Shown here: positions 10,183-19,177 of the stretch, in pieces
Layout: each line of letters starts with the position of its first letter
Position numbering within the stretch: the first letter of the stretch is position 1
NCBI RefSeq assembly: GCF_018389385.1
Contig: NZ_CP062698.1
Span: forward strand, 248,001 to 312,000
Reading direction: 5' to 3'
DNA: 64,000 bases
DNA from: Anthocerotibacter panamensis C109
GTDB lineage: Bacteria; Cyanobacteriota; Cyanobacteriia; Gloeobacterales; Anthocerotibacteraceae
Notes under the pieces: generated by a model
What the model was told of the DNA's origin: nothing
What the model saw: only the letters and a program-made list of their open reading frames with translations
Database searches by the model: none
Position numbers and translations under genes: made by a program

Positions 10183-10899
10183 ATGAACGCTTGGATTCCC
10201 CTGGCGCTGGGGGCTTTTTTGTTATGGGCTCCGGCCTCCCCCATCCCAGCGCAGACCTTAGACCAAGTCCTGGTCAAGGCCAAACAGGCTGTGGGTGGGG
10301 ATGGGTGGGACAAAGTCCGCAACATGTATCTCAAAGGTAAATCCAAAATTGCCGGTTTTGACACAGAGCGCGAAGAGTGGGTGGATCTGGTGAAGGTCCG
10401 CTTTGCTCAGAAATATCAATTGGGCTTTATTTCCGGGGGGTTGGGCTTCGACGGTAAGACCGCTTGGGGGAAAGAGCCCAATAAACCTGCTCAGACCGCC
10501 GTCCAAGGCACGTTCTACGAAAACGTTTTCAGCAACGCCTGTCGCAAGAGCTATGTCTATCTGTATCCTCAGCGCTGCGGGGCCAAAGTGGTATACGCGG
10601 GGGAGAAACAGGCCGATGGCAAACAATTTCAGGTCCTCTTAGTGTCACCCAAGGGAGGGAAGAGCCTAGAAATGTGGCTCGACAGCGAGACCTACCTGCC
10701 CGCGCGCAGTCGGTTTACAGGTACGGATAGCTTTGTCTATTTTTCTGACTTCCGCACCGTCAATGGGCTCAAGCTTCCTTTCCAATTTAAGGCAGACGCT
10801 CAGGAGACCACGCTCGCTGAGGTCCAGTTCAACGTACCTATCACCAACGAGCAGTACCAAGCTCCAGTCTCCGCCCCAAAAAATAACCGCAAAGGGTAA
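10183..10899 (+). CDS. Exported protein, possibly LolA-like lipid-binding fold
   Basis: 238 residues with a clear signal peptide (MNAWIPLALGAFLLWAPASPIPAQ, probable cleavage after PAQ or nearby) and no other membrane segment. The mature part has the pattern of periplasmic outer-membrane-lipoprotein-sorting-like proteins: repeated beta strands, FDGKTAWG, EMWLDSETYLPARSRF and VNGLKLPFQFKAD. The family assignment is tentative and no catalytic motif is seen. GGAGG at 10174-10178 supports the start. Two cysteines (NACRKS and QRCGAK) could form a disulfide in the periplasm. Confidence 0.6.
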   Translation: MNAWIPLALGAFLLWAPASPIPAQTLDQVLVKAKQAVGGDGWDKVRNMYLKGKSKIAGFDTEREEWVDLVKVRFAQKYQLGFISGGLGFDGKTAWGKEPNKPAQTAVQGTFYENVFSNACRKSYVYLYPQRCGAKVVYAGEKQADGKQFQVLLVSPKGGKSLEMWLDSETYLPARSRFTGTDSFVYFSDFRTVNGLKLPFQFKADAQETTLAEVQFNVPITNEQYQAPVSAPKNNRKG

Positions 10900-10934
10900 C
10901 TGCTCCTAGCCAGTGGCTGAGCCGCGCAGGGGTG

Positions 10935-12506
10935 TCAGCGGTAGACTACCGGATCAGGCTTGAGCGCCTGTGCAGACCAGTGGTCGTGCTCGATCACGGT
11001 GTGCACCTGCCAGGACAGCGCCGTTTCCGGGAAATCAGAGCGAAAGTGAGCGCCCCGCGACTCCCTGCGCCACAGCGCCGATTGTAAGAGCAGATAAGCT
11101 ACCAGGATTTGATTGCGCGCTTCTAGTGCCTCACGGTCCAACGTCCAGTCCGCTTGGGCCAGCCACTCCTGCCAAAGACGCAACTGAGCGAGTCCACGCT
11201 CTAGATCCAGCGCTGTACGAACAATGCCACAAGCCTCCCAACACAGGACGGGCAACTGCCGGAGAATCGTCTGTACCGCGGCGGGGGACGGGGGGGCTTG
11301 GTCCACCAAAGCCGGAGGCGGGGGGTAGTTCAGGGTATTGAGCCCGGTGTGCCGACCGATGCGATGCGCAAAGACCAGACACTCCAGCAGCGAGTTGCTC
11401 GCAAGGCGGTTCGCCCCGTGAACACCCGTACTCGCCGTTTCTCCGACCGCCCACAGCCCCGGTACGCTAGTCTGTCCCAACAGGTCCGTCTGTACTCCGC
11501 CCATGCAGTAGTGCGCCGCAGGAGCCACCGGGATCGGTTCCTCAAAAATATCCAAGCCGTACTGAGCACAGGTCAGACGAATATTCGGAAAGCGCTGCTC
11601 AATGCGCTGCTGACCCACAGGCCGAAAATCGATGAAGACCCGGTCCTCGCCCCGTTCGCGCAGGTGCAGGTAGATAGCGCGAGCCACCACATCGCGGGGT
11701 GCCAATTCTCCAGCAGGATGATAGCGACTGAGGAAGCGTTGGCCCTGACGGTCAAGGACATGAGCCCCCTCGCCGCGGACAGCTTCGCTGATCAACAGAC
11801 GCGGGGCTCCCGGTACAGCCAGCGCTGTAGGGTGAAACTGGACAAACTCCATATCCCGCAACCGGGCTCCTGCAAGCCACGCCATCGCCAGTCCATCCCC
11901 AGTGCACACCGGAGGATTGGTACTGTGCAAAAAGACGCGGCTGGCCCCTCCGGTAGCCAGGACCGTGACCGGAGCCCCCAGATAAGCAGCAACCCCCGCT
12001 CTACGCGTCCTGACACCCCAGCACCGTCCCCGCGCTACCCACAGGTCGGTGACCAGCGTCTTTTCGTAAATCGTGATATTGGGTTGGACCAAGACCTCCT
12101 CGGTCAAGGCTCGCACCAGTTCGCGGCCTGTGGCATCTTGGGCATGGAGGATGCGTTTGCGCGAATGGGCAGCCTCCAGCGTGAGGTCCAGCCGTCCTTG
12201 ATAGCGGTCAAAACTCACCCCTAAATGGATTAGCTCGGCAATCCGTTCTGGCGCTTCCTCGACCAAAACCTCGACCGCCTGACGCTCGCACAAACCCGCG
12301 CCCGCTACCATGGTGTCCTCCGTGTGGAGGAGAAAGGAATCCGTCGGGTCGATGACTGCTGCGATCCCCCCTTGCGCCCAATCGCTGGAGGAGGCGCGCA
12401 GGTCTTCCTTGGTGAGCAGGGCCACCCGCCAATCCCTCGGTAGGTTGAGGGCGGTGTAGAGACCAGCCGCCCCACTCCCGACAATTAGCGCGTCAAAATA
12501 CTCCAT
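10935..12506 (-). CDS. nadB: L-aspartate oxidase NadB
   Basis: FAD enzyme oxidising L-aspartate to iminoaspartate, which NadA condenses with dihydroxyacetone phosphate to quinolinate in NAD synthesis. FAD motif G10-S-G-A-A-G15 begins the protein; further family blocks are HSRKRILHAQDATGRELV, FVQFHPTAL, SEAVRGEGAHV, HYCMGGVQTD and NRLASNSLLECLVFAHR. ATG at 12506 gives 523 residues; a GTG at 12515 would add three. No nadA is adjacent. Confidence 0.95.
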   Translation of the reverse strand: MEYFDALIVGSGAAGLYTALNLPRDWRVALLTKEDLRASSSDWAQGGIAAVIDPTDSFLLHTEDTMVAGAGLCERQAVEVLVEEAPERIAELIHLGVSFDRYQGRLDLTLEAAHSRKRILHAQDATGRELVRALTEEVLVQPNITIYEKTLVTDLWVARGRCWGVRTRRAGVAAYLGAPVTVLATGGASRVFLHSTNPPVCTGDGLAMAWLAGARLRDMEFVQFHPTALAVPGAPRLLISEAVRGEGAHVLDRQGQRFLSRYHPAGELAPRDVVARAIYLHLRERGEDRVFIDFRPVGQQRIEQRFPNIRLTCAQYGLDIFEEPIPVAPAAHYCMGGVQTDLLGQTSVPGLWAVGETASTGVHGANRLASNSLLECLVFAHRIGRHTGLNTLNYPPPPALVDQAPPSPAAVQTILRQLPVLCWEACGIVRTALDLERGLAQLRLWQEWLAQADWTLDREALEARNQILVAYLLLQSALWRRESRGAHFRSDFPETALSWQVHTVIEHDHWSAQALKPDPVVYR

Positions 12507-12596
12507 CCTGCTCACACCTGTGATGAGGTCTTGGATGACTATGATGGCCTATTTTGATCGCAGTTTTTCGTGCTGATAGCGAGAAAGGTCCAAGCT

Positions 12597-13247
12597 TTAA
12601 CGCTCTAGCTCCTGAAGTACAGCCTCAACGGTGGTCACGACCTGAGCATTGCTATCCCGAGCGAGGTAGCGCAGGGCTGCCAAACTTTCGGCTCCACCCA
12701 ACTGACCTAGCGCCATGGCAACCTTCTGCCGGATCAACCAATCCTCTGACTGCACAAAGGGCAACAGCAGGGGCACAGCCCGACGGTCCCCCAACTCCCC
12801 CAAGGCACTGATAGCCGCTTGGGGAATCAGCGCATTCGTTGAACAGAGCGCCGCCGCCATCAAGTCATAGGTCCTCGGGTCACGCAAGCTACCGAGCGCT
12901 ACCACGGCACTGTACTGCACAATCCACTCTGTGTCCTCGTAGTAGGCACGGTTTAGAAATTCATAGGCCCTCGGGTCGCGCAGATTGCCCAAAGCTCCCG
13001 CTGCATCCGCCCGCACGCCTTGGTCGAGGTCGGATTGGAGCGCCTCGACCAACAGACGAAAAGCTGTCTCCGAGGGCTTTTTGCCCAGGAGTATGCAGGT
13101 GTATGACCGCATCTGGACATGGCTGTCGCGGATGGTCAAAGTCGCACAGGGAGCGACCTCTTCTGGAGTGGCATCCCGTAGACGCAACAGGGCACGCACC
13201 CGTTGTAGAAAATCTGGATCTTGAAGCTGGGTATAGAGGTCGTTCAT
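12597..13247 (-). CDS. HEAT-repeat protein (phycobilin-lyase-like family)
   Basis: 216 residues made of about six HEAT/PBS-lyase-like helical repeats (for example VRADAAGALGNLRDPRAYEFL, IVQYSAVVALGSLRDPRTYDL, ALIPQAAISALGELGDRRAVPLL, WLIRQKVAMALGQLGGAESLAAL). In cyanobacteria such repeats occur in CpcE/F-type bilin lyases and NblB-like degradation factors but also in general scaffolds. Without CpcF-like or phycobiliprotein neighbours the function is open. It lies between nadB and the RibD-like pair on the same strand. Confidence 0.75.
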   Translation of the reverse strand: MNDLYTQLQDPDFLQRVRALLRLRDATPEEVAPCATLTIRDSHVQMRSYTCILLGKKPSETAFRLLVEALQSDLDQGVRADAAGALGNLRDPRAYEFLNRAYYEDTEWIVQYSAVVALGSLRDPRTYDLMAAALCSTNALIPQAAISALGELGDRRAVPLLLPFVQSEDWLIRQKVAMALGQLGGAESLAALRYLARDSNAQVVTTVEAVLQELER

Positions 13248-13305
13248 GCTTCATTACAATTCTTAACATCCATCTTAGCGCCATCTCGCCAGGAGCGCAT
13301 TATCT

Positions 13306-13761
13306 TTACGGTGCCGCCATGAGGTGTTGGTTGATCGCGACGACGAGCGGGCCATATTCAGGGAGCACTACAACCTCTACTCCGTGGCGCATGAGCGTTT
13401 CTGCACCCCGGCAGACGACGAAGATAGAGGGTTCATAGAGCGCAAAAACTACCCGAGCAATTCCCGCTGCGAGCATCCGGTCGGTACAGGACCGTTTTTG
13501 TGACAGTCGGACGCTACAGGGCTCAAGGGAACTGTAGATGGTCGCTCCTCGCAGGTCAAGCTGGGCTTGGTGCGCTTTTTGAAGGGCTATTTCTTCGGCA
13601 TGAGCACCGTCCCCGGTTTCGCGGCTATAGCCTGAGGCGATCTTCTGCTGCGCCGCATCGACAATAATCGCGCCTACCGAAAAGGCTCCGGCGGAGGGGG
13701 GGCACTGTCGGGAGCATTCAATGGCCTCCAGGAGCCAAGTGTGGTCAGGACTGCGATGCAT
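13306..13761 (-). CDS. Stand-alone RibD-type deaminase domain
   Basis: 151-residue cytidine-deaminase-fold protein with zinc site H54-A-E56 and P81-C82...C92. In bifunctional RibD the N-terminal deaminase removes the amino group of the pyrimidine intermediate of riboflavin synthesis. Here the second cysteine follows nine residues (CSVRLSQKRSC) instead of the eight of the classical CSHFGRTPPC loop. Its ATG overlaps the end of the reductase gene by 17 bp, so the two are probably translationally coupled and act in one pathway. Another nucleotide or pterin-like deaminase role is possible. Confidence 0.75.
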   Translation of the reverse strand: MHRSPDHTWLLEAIECSRQCPPSAGAFSVGAIIVDAAQQKIASGYSRETGDGAHAEEIALQKAHQAQLDLRGATIYSSLEPCSVRLSQKRSCTDRMLAAGIARVVFALYEPSIFVVCRGAETLMRHGVEVVVLPEYGPLVVAINQHLMAAP

Positions 13762-14443
13762 GTTCTCTCACGGTTGACCGGGATAGGCGGTAGGTCAGCA
13801 ACGCCACGTTTCCCAACTGTTCTACTTTATCCAACACCATGGGCTGATGTTTGTGGTGCAAAAACGCGTGGGGCTTGACGAACCTCGGAGCGGCAGCCTC
13901 GCCCACAAAAAATGGCGCGACCGAAACCTGCAATTCATCAACCAACCCGGCCCCCAAAAATAAGGTCGCAATCGTACTCCCCCCCTCGATCAACAGGCGC
14001 TGTACCCCCTGTGCAGCCAGGTCATCCAGAACCGCAACAGGGTCGATTGGTCCTCGACCCACGGCCACTACCCGTGCCCACAAACCTAGATGCGTTTGTA
14101 GGTCCGCCTGCACTGTTTCTGGGCAGTAGACAATTTTGAGCCCATCCCCCAGCGTAAAAAACTGTGCTGCCGGATCAAGGATTCCAGATTGAGTGAGGGT
14201 AACTTTGAACGGTTGAGCCGGAAGCCCCCGCGCCAGACGGTCCTGCTGCCGCGCTGTGGAGCGCACCAAGAGCCGGGGATTGTCCGCCCGTATCGTGCCT
14301 GCACCGACCAGGATCGCATCGCACTCAGCGCGTACCGCATCCACTCGGTCAAAGTCCTCCCCGTTCGAGAGGAGCAACCGTTCAGGGCTCGTATCGTCGA
14401 TAAACCCGTCGAGGGACATCGCACATTTTTGGATGACATGCAT
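13745..14443 (-). CDS. Stand-alone RibD-type reductase domain (DHFR fold)
   Basis: 232 residues (from ATG 14443; a TTG at 14455 would add four) of the RibD C-terminal/DHFR-like family: MSLDGFID near the start, AILVGAGTIRADNPRL for NADPH and substrate, and RLLIEGGSTIATLFLGAGLVDEL, the characteristic GG-containing block. It would reduce the ribosylamino pyrimidine to the ribitylamino form in riboflavin synthesis. Usually this domain is fused C-terminal to the deaminase; here it is a separate gene placed upstream of it, reversing the domain order. Confidence 0.78.
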   Translation of the reverse strand: MHVIQKCAMSLDGFIDDTSPERLLLSNGEDFDRVDAVRAECDAILVGAGTIRADNPRLLVRSTARQQDRLARGLPAQPFKVTLTQSGILDPAAQFFTLGDGLKIVYCPETVQADLQTHLGLWARVVAVGRGPIDPVAVLDDLAAQGVQRLLIEGGSTIATLFLGAGLVDELQVSVAPFFVGEAAAPRFVKPHAFLHHKHQPMVLDKVEQLGNVALLTYRLSRSTVREHASQS

Positions 14444-14545
14444 GGCTTGGCTCAAGAATACCCCGATGCAAGACGTAGCTTAAAAACGTGACTGAAGAAA
14501 GACCGTTGTTGCGGGTGGACTGATTGTAGCAAGGCTGTAAAAACC

Positions 14546-14573
14546 TTGACACTGCCCCTAATAGACTGTTAAC
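14546..14573 (+). promoter_or_regulatory. Promoter of tRNA-Asp
   Basis: Perfect TTGACA at 14546-14551 and GTTAAC at 14568-14573 with 16-nt spacing, 23 nt upstream of the tRNA 5' end. The -10 is only a partial consensus match. Confidence 0.5.
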
Positions 14574-14596
14574 GTTAAAAACGCACGCTGAAACTT

Positions 14597-14673
14597 GGGC
14601 CCGTAGTTCAATTGGTTAGAGCATCGCCCTGTCACGGCGAAAGTTGCCGGTTCGAGCCCGGTCGGGCCCGCCA
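14597..14673 (+). tRNA. tRNA-Asp (GUC)
   Basis: Full cloverleaf: acceptor GGGCCCG (14597-14603) with CGGGCCC (14663-14669), D-arm GTTC..., anticodon loop CTGTCAC with anticodon GTC flanked by TCGCC/GGCGA, T-arm GCCGG TTCGAGC CCGGT, discriminator G14670. CCA follows at 14671-14673, so the 3' end appears encoded, unlike the two Val tRNAs of this window. Confidence 0.97.
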
Positions 14674-14694
14674 AACTTGGTTAAGTGTGCACTG

Positions 14695-16281
14695 ATGGCG
14701 CAGCTTTGGACCCTATTGTGGTTGCGCTACCGTCTTTCTCTCAGCCGTCTGCGTACTCAGGCATCCCAGCCCTGGCTGACAGGGTTAGTCATCGGATTTT
14801 TGGCCCTGGTTTCCCTGTTCCTTGGGACGGCTACTGGATGGGGAGTGTACCTCCTGCTGAGTAAAAAGCAGGCTGTGGGCGACTACGTTGATGTAATTCT
14901 TTGGGCTGTGCTTTGGTTTCAGGTCTTCTTCAGCGTCGTCGGTCAGACTACCGGGACTTCTGCAAGTTTTGACCCGCGCCGCTTTTTACTGTTTCCGATT
15001 GCTCTGCAAAAGCTTTTTGTCGTCAATTTTGGGGCTGTCTACGCGGACCTCTCCTGCTGGTTCTTGCTACCGACCGTGCTCGGTGCGGTGCTCACCCCGG
15101 CTTTCTTTGCCCACCAAACGGTTTGGGGGCTTGTCCTGGCTCTTTTGGGTGTGCTGTGGCTGGGGGTGGTGAGCTTCACGGTGAACTTGGGATTGGCTCG
15201 CTTGCTTAGCCGGGGTGGATTGCGCGGCGAGATCCTCACAGCAGTGGCAATTGGCGCAGCCGTAGTCCTGCCGCAGGTATTTTTGTTGCTGGGGGTCAAA
15301 TTCCCAGGATGGGGAGCGGATCTTCTGCGGCTGTTGAAGCCCTGGTTGGGTTTGCGCCATTTTTTCCCGCCCGGAGCGCTGGGTGCGGCTGTAGCCGGAT
15401 GGCCTATAGCTTGTACTGCTGTCCTCCTTTGGTGTGGGCTTTTACTCTGGCTGGACTATCACTGGTTCCGGGCATTGGCGCTCCGGGTGGAGGGCGGGAC
15501 CCCGCCATTGCGCCCGTCTGGACGCGGGGTGTTGCCGGAGGTCTGGTGGGGGCTCTCCCCGCAGGTGAGTACCCTGCTCAACAAGCAGTTGCGTTATATC
15601 GGGCGCAATCCGCTCTCTTATTTTTTATTGCTGCCGACGGGAGTGTTATTTGCCTGGGGCGGGGTGGTCTCCCAACGGGGATGGAGCGGGCTTTGGGCTT
15701 TATTGGGTGTGAGTACGGTCTTTTTATTTTCTGCGCAGTTATACAACAACACCTTTGGCTTTGATAGCCATGGGTTTAAGACCTATTTGCTCGCCCCTAT
15801 CGGCTGGCATAAGGTACTCTTCGCCCATAATCTCGGTCATGGGCTCTGGGTGGCACTTCAGGTCTTGCTGGGACTCGGCTTGGTCCAACTGTTGGGCGGG
15901 GGGCTGGAGATCCAGGCGCTTTTCTCAACCCTCATCGCCCTCGGGATCCTGGGGGTGAGCTACAGTCTGGTGGGCAATTGGGTCTCGATTCGCTATCCGC
16001 TCCGGTTGGAGTTCGGGGTCCAAAGCCGTCGTAACGGCAACCCACTCCTGCTCTTGCTCACGCCCCTGCTGGCTTTGGGGGTCAATCTAATAGTCTTGCT
16101 GCCTCTGGTGCTCTTGACGCTGCTCGCCCATCTGCTGGGCAATTGGCTGGTGCTCAATGGTGGACTTCTGCTGTATCTGGGCCTCGCGCTGGTCATTTAT
16201 CCGCGTGCCCTCCAAGCCCAAAGCCGTGACCTGTCCGCCCGTCAATATCAGGTTTTGGACCAACTCATCAAAGTGCGCTAA
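14695..16281 (+). CDS. Polytopic membrane protein, ABC-2-type permease-like
   Basis: 528 residues with about 12 or more hydrophobic segments, starting at ATG 14695 just after the tRNA (the frame is open through the tRNA but that part cannot be coding). The architecture of two similar hydrophobic halves, with the central soluble stretch containing LNKQLRYIGRNPLSYFLLLP, resembles permease subunits of ABC-2-type exporters whose ATPase is encoded elsewhere. No ATPase gene lies nearby. Substrate unknown. The start has no strong SD. It converges with hom, overlapping by 4 bp at the stops. Confidence 0.6.
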   Translation: MAQLWTLLWLRYRLSLSRLRTQASQPWLTGLVIGFLALVSLFLGTATGWGVYLLLSKKQAVGDYVDVILWAVLWFQVFFSVVGQTTGTSASFDPRRFLLFPIALQKLFVVNFGAVYADLSCWFLLPTVLGAVLTPAFFAHQTVWGLVLALLGVLWLGVVSFTVNLGLARLLSRGGLRGEILTAVAIGAAVVLPQVFLLLGVKFPGWGADLLRLLKPWLGLRHFFPPGALGAAVAGWPIACTAVLLWCGLLLWLDYHWFRALALRVEGGTPPLRPSGRGVLPEVWWGLSPQVSTLLNKQLRYIGRNPLSYFLLLPTGVLFAWGGVVSQRGWSGLWALLGVSTVFLFSAQLYNNTFGFDSHGFKTYLLAPIGWHKVLFAHNLGHGLWVALQVLLGLGLVQLLGGGLEIQALFSTLIALGILGVSYSLVGNWVSIRYPLRLEFGVQSRRNGNPLLLLLTPLLALGVNLIVLLPLVLLTLLAHLLGNWLVLNGGLLLYLGLALVIYPRALQAQSRDLSARQYQVLDQLIKVR

Positions 16282-17573
16282 CCGGATGGCTCGTCCTCAC
16301 GGGCTAAGACCCGCAGGAGCGCCCCAATCGAGACCCCAAGACCTTCGAGTTGCGCCAAAGCCCGGTGCAACTGCCCCTCTGCGACCCAGTGCGTGATGAC
16401 TACCAGTTCTGCCTGCGTGCCGTGGCTGGCCTTTTGGACTACGGATTCCAGGCTCACCCCCTGCTCACCAAAGGCGTGGCCGACGATGCCAATCATCCCG
16501 GGTTGGTCCATGACTCCAAGGCGCACGTAATAGCGCCCCCGGCGTTGGGTCGCAGGCAGCAGATCTGCTTGACAGGTAGGCTCTCCTGTCATCTGAGGGT
16601 CCAGGAAAGCTCCCTCGTGGTGGGCAATAATGTTGAGAATATCCGAGACCACAGCGCTCGCTGTCGGTCCAGAACCCGCCCCCGGACCCAAGAGCATGAC
16701 CCGGCCTAAGGGCTCTCCTTCCACCAGAACCGCATTGTCTGCCCCCTCGACCTGATTGAGTGGATGGTCGGCAGGGACGAAGTGGGGAGCTACTTGCAGG
16801 TCCAGTTGACCGGAAGCAGTCTTTTGGGCGACCGCCAAGAGCTTGACCCCAAACCCCAACTCGCGGGCATAGCGCAGGTCTTCGATACCGATGCGGGTGA
16901 TGCCGGTGCAGGGGATTTCCGCTAAGGGCACGATGGCTGTCCGAAATACCAGAGCACTCAACAGCGCCAGTTTTTCTTGTGTGTCATGGCCTTCGACATC
17001 CGCCGTCGGGTCCTGTTCGGCAAACCCCAAATGCTGTGCCTCATTTAGCGCTTGGGCATAGGGTACGCCTTCGCGGGCCATCGCCGACAAAATATAGTTG
17101 GTTGTACCGTTGATGATGCCCACCAGCCGCTCAATGCGGTTGGCCCCCAGACACTGGCGTACCGGCTGAATCAGGGGAATTCCCCCGCCTACGGCTGCTT
17201 CAAAGAGCAAATAGACCCCCCGATGGCGAGCCAGGGCGGTCAAGGCTCGAAAATGACGAGCCAGGAGTGCTTTGTTGGCGCTGACTACGTGCTTACCGTG
17301 GTCCAGGGCTGTCTTGAGCAACGGCAGGGCTGGTTCTATTCCGCCCATCAGTTCTACAACAATATCTACGCTAGGGTCGGTGACCAGCGCCATCGCATCC
17401 GTCGTCAGCAGGGCCTCCGGTACAGCTACCGGTCTTGGCTTAGACAAGGAGCGCACCGCTATTCCATAAACTTCAACGTGACGGAGTAGAGGGTCGCGGC
17501 CTGTAGGGTCCTCAAGGATACGCCACACGCCCGCGCCGACCGTGCCCAGACCCAATAGGGCAATTTTAACCAT
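16278..17573 (-). CDS. hom: Homoserine dehydrogenase
   Basis: 431-residue NAD(P)-dependent enzyme reducing aspartate semialdehyde to homoserine, the branch to threonine and methionine. Nucleotide motif G8-L-G-T-V-G13, the GTTNYIL block, DVEGHDTQEKLALL and a C-terminal ACT domain (about 345-425, YYVRLGVMDQPGMIGIVGHAFGEQGVSLESV), which normally mediates threonine feedback. It begins 3 nt after the trxA stop, suggesting co-transcription with trxA. thrC is 20 kb away. Confidence 0.95.
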   Translation of the reverse strand: MVKIALLGLGTVGAGVWRILEDPTGRDPLLRHVEVYGIAVRSLSKPRPVAVPEALLTTDAMALVTDPSVDIVVELMGGIEPALPLLKTALDHGKHVVSANKALLARHFRALTALARHRGVYLLFEAAVGGGIPLIQPVRQCLGANRIERLVGIINGTTNYILSAMAREGVPYAQALNEAQHLGFAEQDPTADVEGHDTQEKLALLSALVFRTAIVPLAEIPCTGITRIGIEDLRYARELGFGVKLLAVAQKTASGQLDLQVAPHFVPADHPLNQVEGADNAVLVEGEPLGRVMLLGPGAGSGPTASAVVSDILNIIAHHEGAFLDPQMTGEPTCQADLLPATQRRGRYYVRLGVMDQPGMIGIVGHAFGEQGVSLESVVQKASHGTQAELVVITHWVAEGQLHRALAQLEGLGVSIGALLRVLAREDEPSG

Positions 17574-17576
17574 GCA

Positions 17577-17900
17577 CTACAGGTGCTTTTCGAGGGTGCT
17601 TGCCAGGGTGGCACGAGGTACAGCCCCGACGACTTTGTCCACCTTAGTTCCACCCTTGAAGACCATTAGGGTCGGAATCGATTGGATGCCGTAGGTGCTC
17701 GCCACTTCAGGGTTGTCGTCCGTATTGACCTTGACGACTTTGACCCGACCTGAGTACTGCTCGGCAATCTCATCGACAACAGGGGCGACCATACGGCAAG
17801 GGCCGCACCACGGAGCCCAAAAGTCTACTAGGACCGGGATATCAGACCCCAGGACCTCTTGCTCGAAGGTTGAATCTGAGACGGATACTGCCGCTGACAT
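17577..17900 (-). CDS. trxA: Thioredoxin
   Basis: 107-residue m-type-like thioredoxin with active site W31-C32-G-P-C35 and the cis-Pro loop IPTLMVF. It donates dithiol reductant to cytoplasmic targets, in cyanobacteria including Calvin-cycle enzymes and peroxiredoxins such as the Bcp at 36.5 kb. AGGAGG with 9-nt spacing precedes the ATG. Upstream on this strand CATAAT is a reasonable -10, without a good -35. Confidence 0.97.
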   Translation of the reverse strand: MSAAVSVSDSTFEQEVLGSDIPVLVDFWAPWCGPCRMVAPVVDEIAEQYSGRVKVVKVNTDDNPEVASTYGIQSIPTLMVFKGGTKVDKVVGAVPRATLASTLEKHL

Positions 17901-18004
17901 GCCCTTGATCCTCCTAAAAAATAAGCACGCTGGTTTTTGGATGATCCTACCACACGGGTGTCCAGGCTCCTGCTATTATGCTTGACTGCGCATTACTAGA
18001 GGAA

Positions 18005-18026
18005 CCGCTTGGGCGGACCCAAGCGG
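18005..18026. repeat. 9-bp perfect hairpin upstream of trxA
   Basis: CCGCTTGGG (18005-18013) pairs perfectly with CCCAAGCGG (18018-18026) around CGGA. It sits in the gap between trxA and the zinc-ribbon gene, about 105 nt upstream of the trxA ATG. No T-run on either side; could be a terminator-like stem for the zinc-ribbon gene or a protein-binding palindrome. Confidence 0.45.
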
Positions 18027-18142
18027 ATTGTGGTGTGAGGAGTGAACGGAAACATGCGTCTCCGCTACTTTCTATTTTAGGCGATCTATAAAATTCCGCC
18101 ATGGAGCCTGAGTTGATTCCACCATAATGAGGGCCACGCAAT

Positions 18143-18568
18143 CTAGGACTGTTCGTAAAAGCGGTGGGCCAGACTACAAGAAGCACGACGGCTGGCGCGG
18201 AAGGTATATTCGCTCACCGAGGGATTGGGCTTGCGCGGGTCAATAGTCCCGGTAGTTTGTTCCCAGACATGGGGATCAGGGATGGTGGCGGTGACATAGC
18301 CGTCCTCCCCTTGTTTCAGCAAAAGCCAGATATGACCGTGGGTGGCGCAGAAGAATTCCTCCAGCCAACTGCGACGGTCCACAAAAGTGGGGCGTTGGCA
18401 GGTGAGCAGTAGCGCTTTCTTGCGGGTGATCCCAGCCAATTCCTGTACTTGCTGATGACCAGAGGCAAAAAGATAGTGGCGTTCACTGTTGACACGCCAA
18501 AGACGTTCATCACACGTCGGGCAATAGGTCAGGACCCTTTTACGGCGGCGATTCCTACGTTCCGTCAT
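18143..18568 (-). CDS. Conserved zinc-ribbon-like protein of unknown function
   Basis: 141 residues with a basic N-terminus (TERRNRRRKR), then CPTCDERLW and later cysteines in LLTCQRP and FFCATHGH, a spacing consistent with a small zinc ribbon. Two ATGs occur; AGGAG abuts the first (18574) but is 6 nt from the second, so 18568 is chosen. No enzyme motif recognised. The basic arm plus zinc ribbon suggests nucleic-acid or ribosome binding, but that is inference. Confidence 0.6.
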   Translation of the reverse strand: MTERRNRRRKRVLTYCPTCDERLWRVNSERHYLFASGHQQVQELAGITRKKALLLTCQRPTFVDRRSWLEEFFCATHGHIWLLLKQGEDGYVTATIPDPHVWEQTTGTIDPRKPNPSVSEYTFRASRRASCSLAHRFYEQS

Positions 18569-18678
18569 GGACATCTCCTGGAATGAGAAAGGGGAGCGAG
18601 AAGTGGCACCATGGCTGGTTCAACATAACTTTACACGCTTTTGTACAAAGTGTACGACGTCTAGGAGTTTGGGACTGT

Positions 18679-19074
18679 TCACCGCTGGTTCTGCCAACGC
18701 CCGACGAGCCCAAGGATCACCAGTGCTCCCAACCCATCGAGGAGCACATCAAAAGGACTGGCCCCCCGTCCCGGAACGAAGACTTGGTGGAATTCATCGC
18801 CGATGGCGTAGACCACAGCAGTCAGTAGCGCCCAAGCGCGTGCCCTGCGCAAAGGTCTCCAGACTCCCCAGGCAAAAAAGGTAAGGACGGCGTATTCGGT
18901 GAAGTGAGCGAGTTTGCGTACCGCTAGGTTCCAACTGCCCAAGAAGAGTTCGGTCTCTTCTGCGGAGTAGGGACGGGCGGAGAGGGCAAAAATGCATCCC
19001 ATCCAGAGGAGCATCACCCCGCAAAAAAAGATCTGCTCACGGGGCAATTTTTTTAGAGACGGGCGAGTGGTCAT
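18679..19074 (-). CDS. VanZ-family membrane protein
   Basis: 131 residues with four predicted helices and the VanZ signature: [14 protein letters not shown] followed by [28 protein letters not shown]. VanZ proteins give low-level teicoplanin resistance in enterococci, but in bacteria generally the role is unclear. ATG at 19074 is preferred over a TTG at 19080. Divergent from leuS, sharing a roughly 100-bp intergenic region. Confidence 0.82.
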   Translation of the reverse strand: MTTRPSLKKLPREQIFFCGVMLLWMGCIFALSARPYSAEETELFLGSWNLAVRKLAHFTEYAVLTFFAWGVWRPLRRARAWALLTAVVYAIGDEFHQVFVPGRGASPFDVLLDGLGALVILGLVGRWQNQR

Positions 19075-19177
19075 GGGCAAAGGTCCGATTTCCTGTTTCA
19101 GTATGGCTGTTGTCGCTGGCTGGCGCGGTCATCCCTGTAGAATGGAGGGTACTCAGTGCACGGTACGGGCCAAAGCG

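Noticed and set aside
11298-12224. 308-residue plus-strand frame inside nadB
   Set aside because: Antisense shadow of a fully conserved nadB; no recognisable domain.
14644-14694. Extension of the permease frame into tRNA-Asp
   Set aside because: The tRNA cloverleaf occupies it; ATG 14695 is the first start outside.
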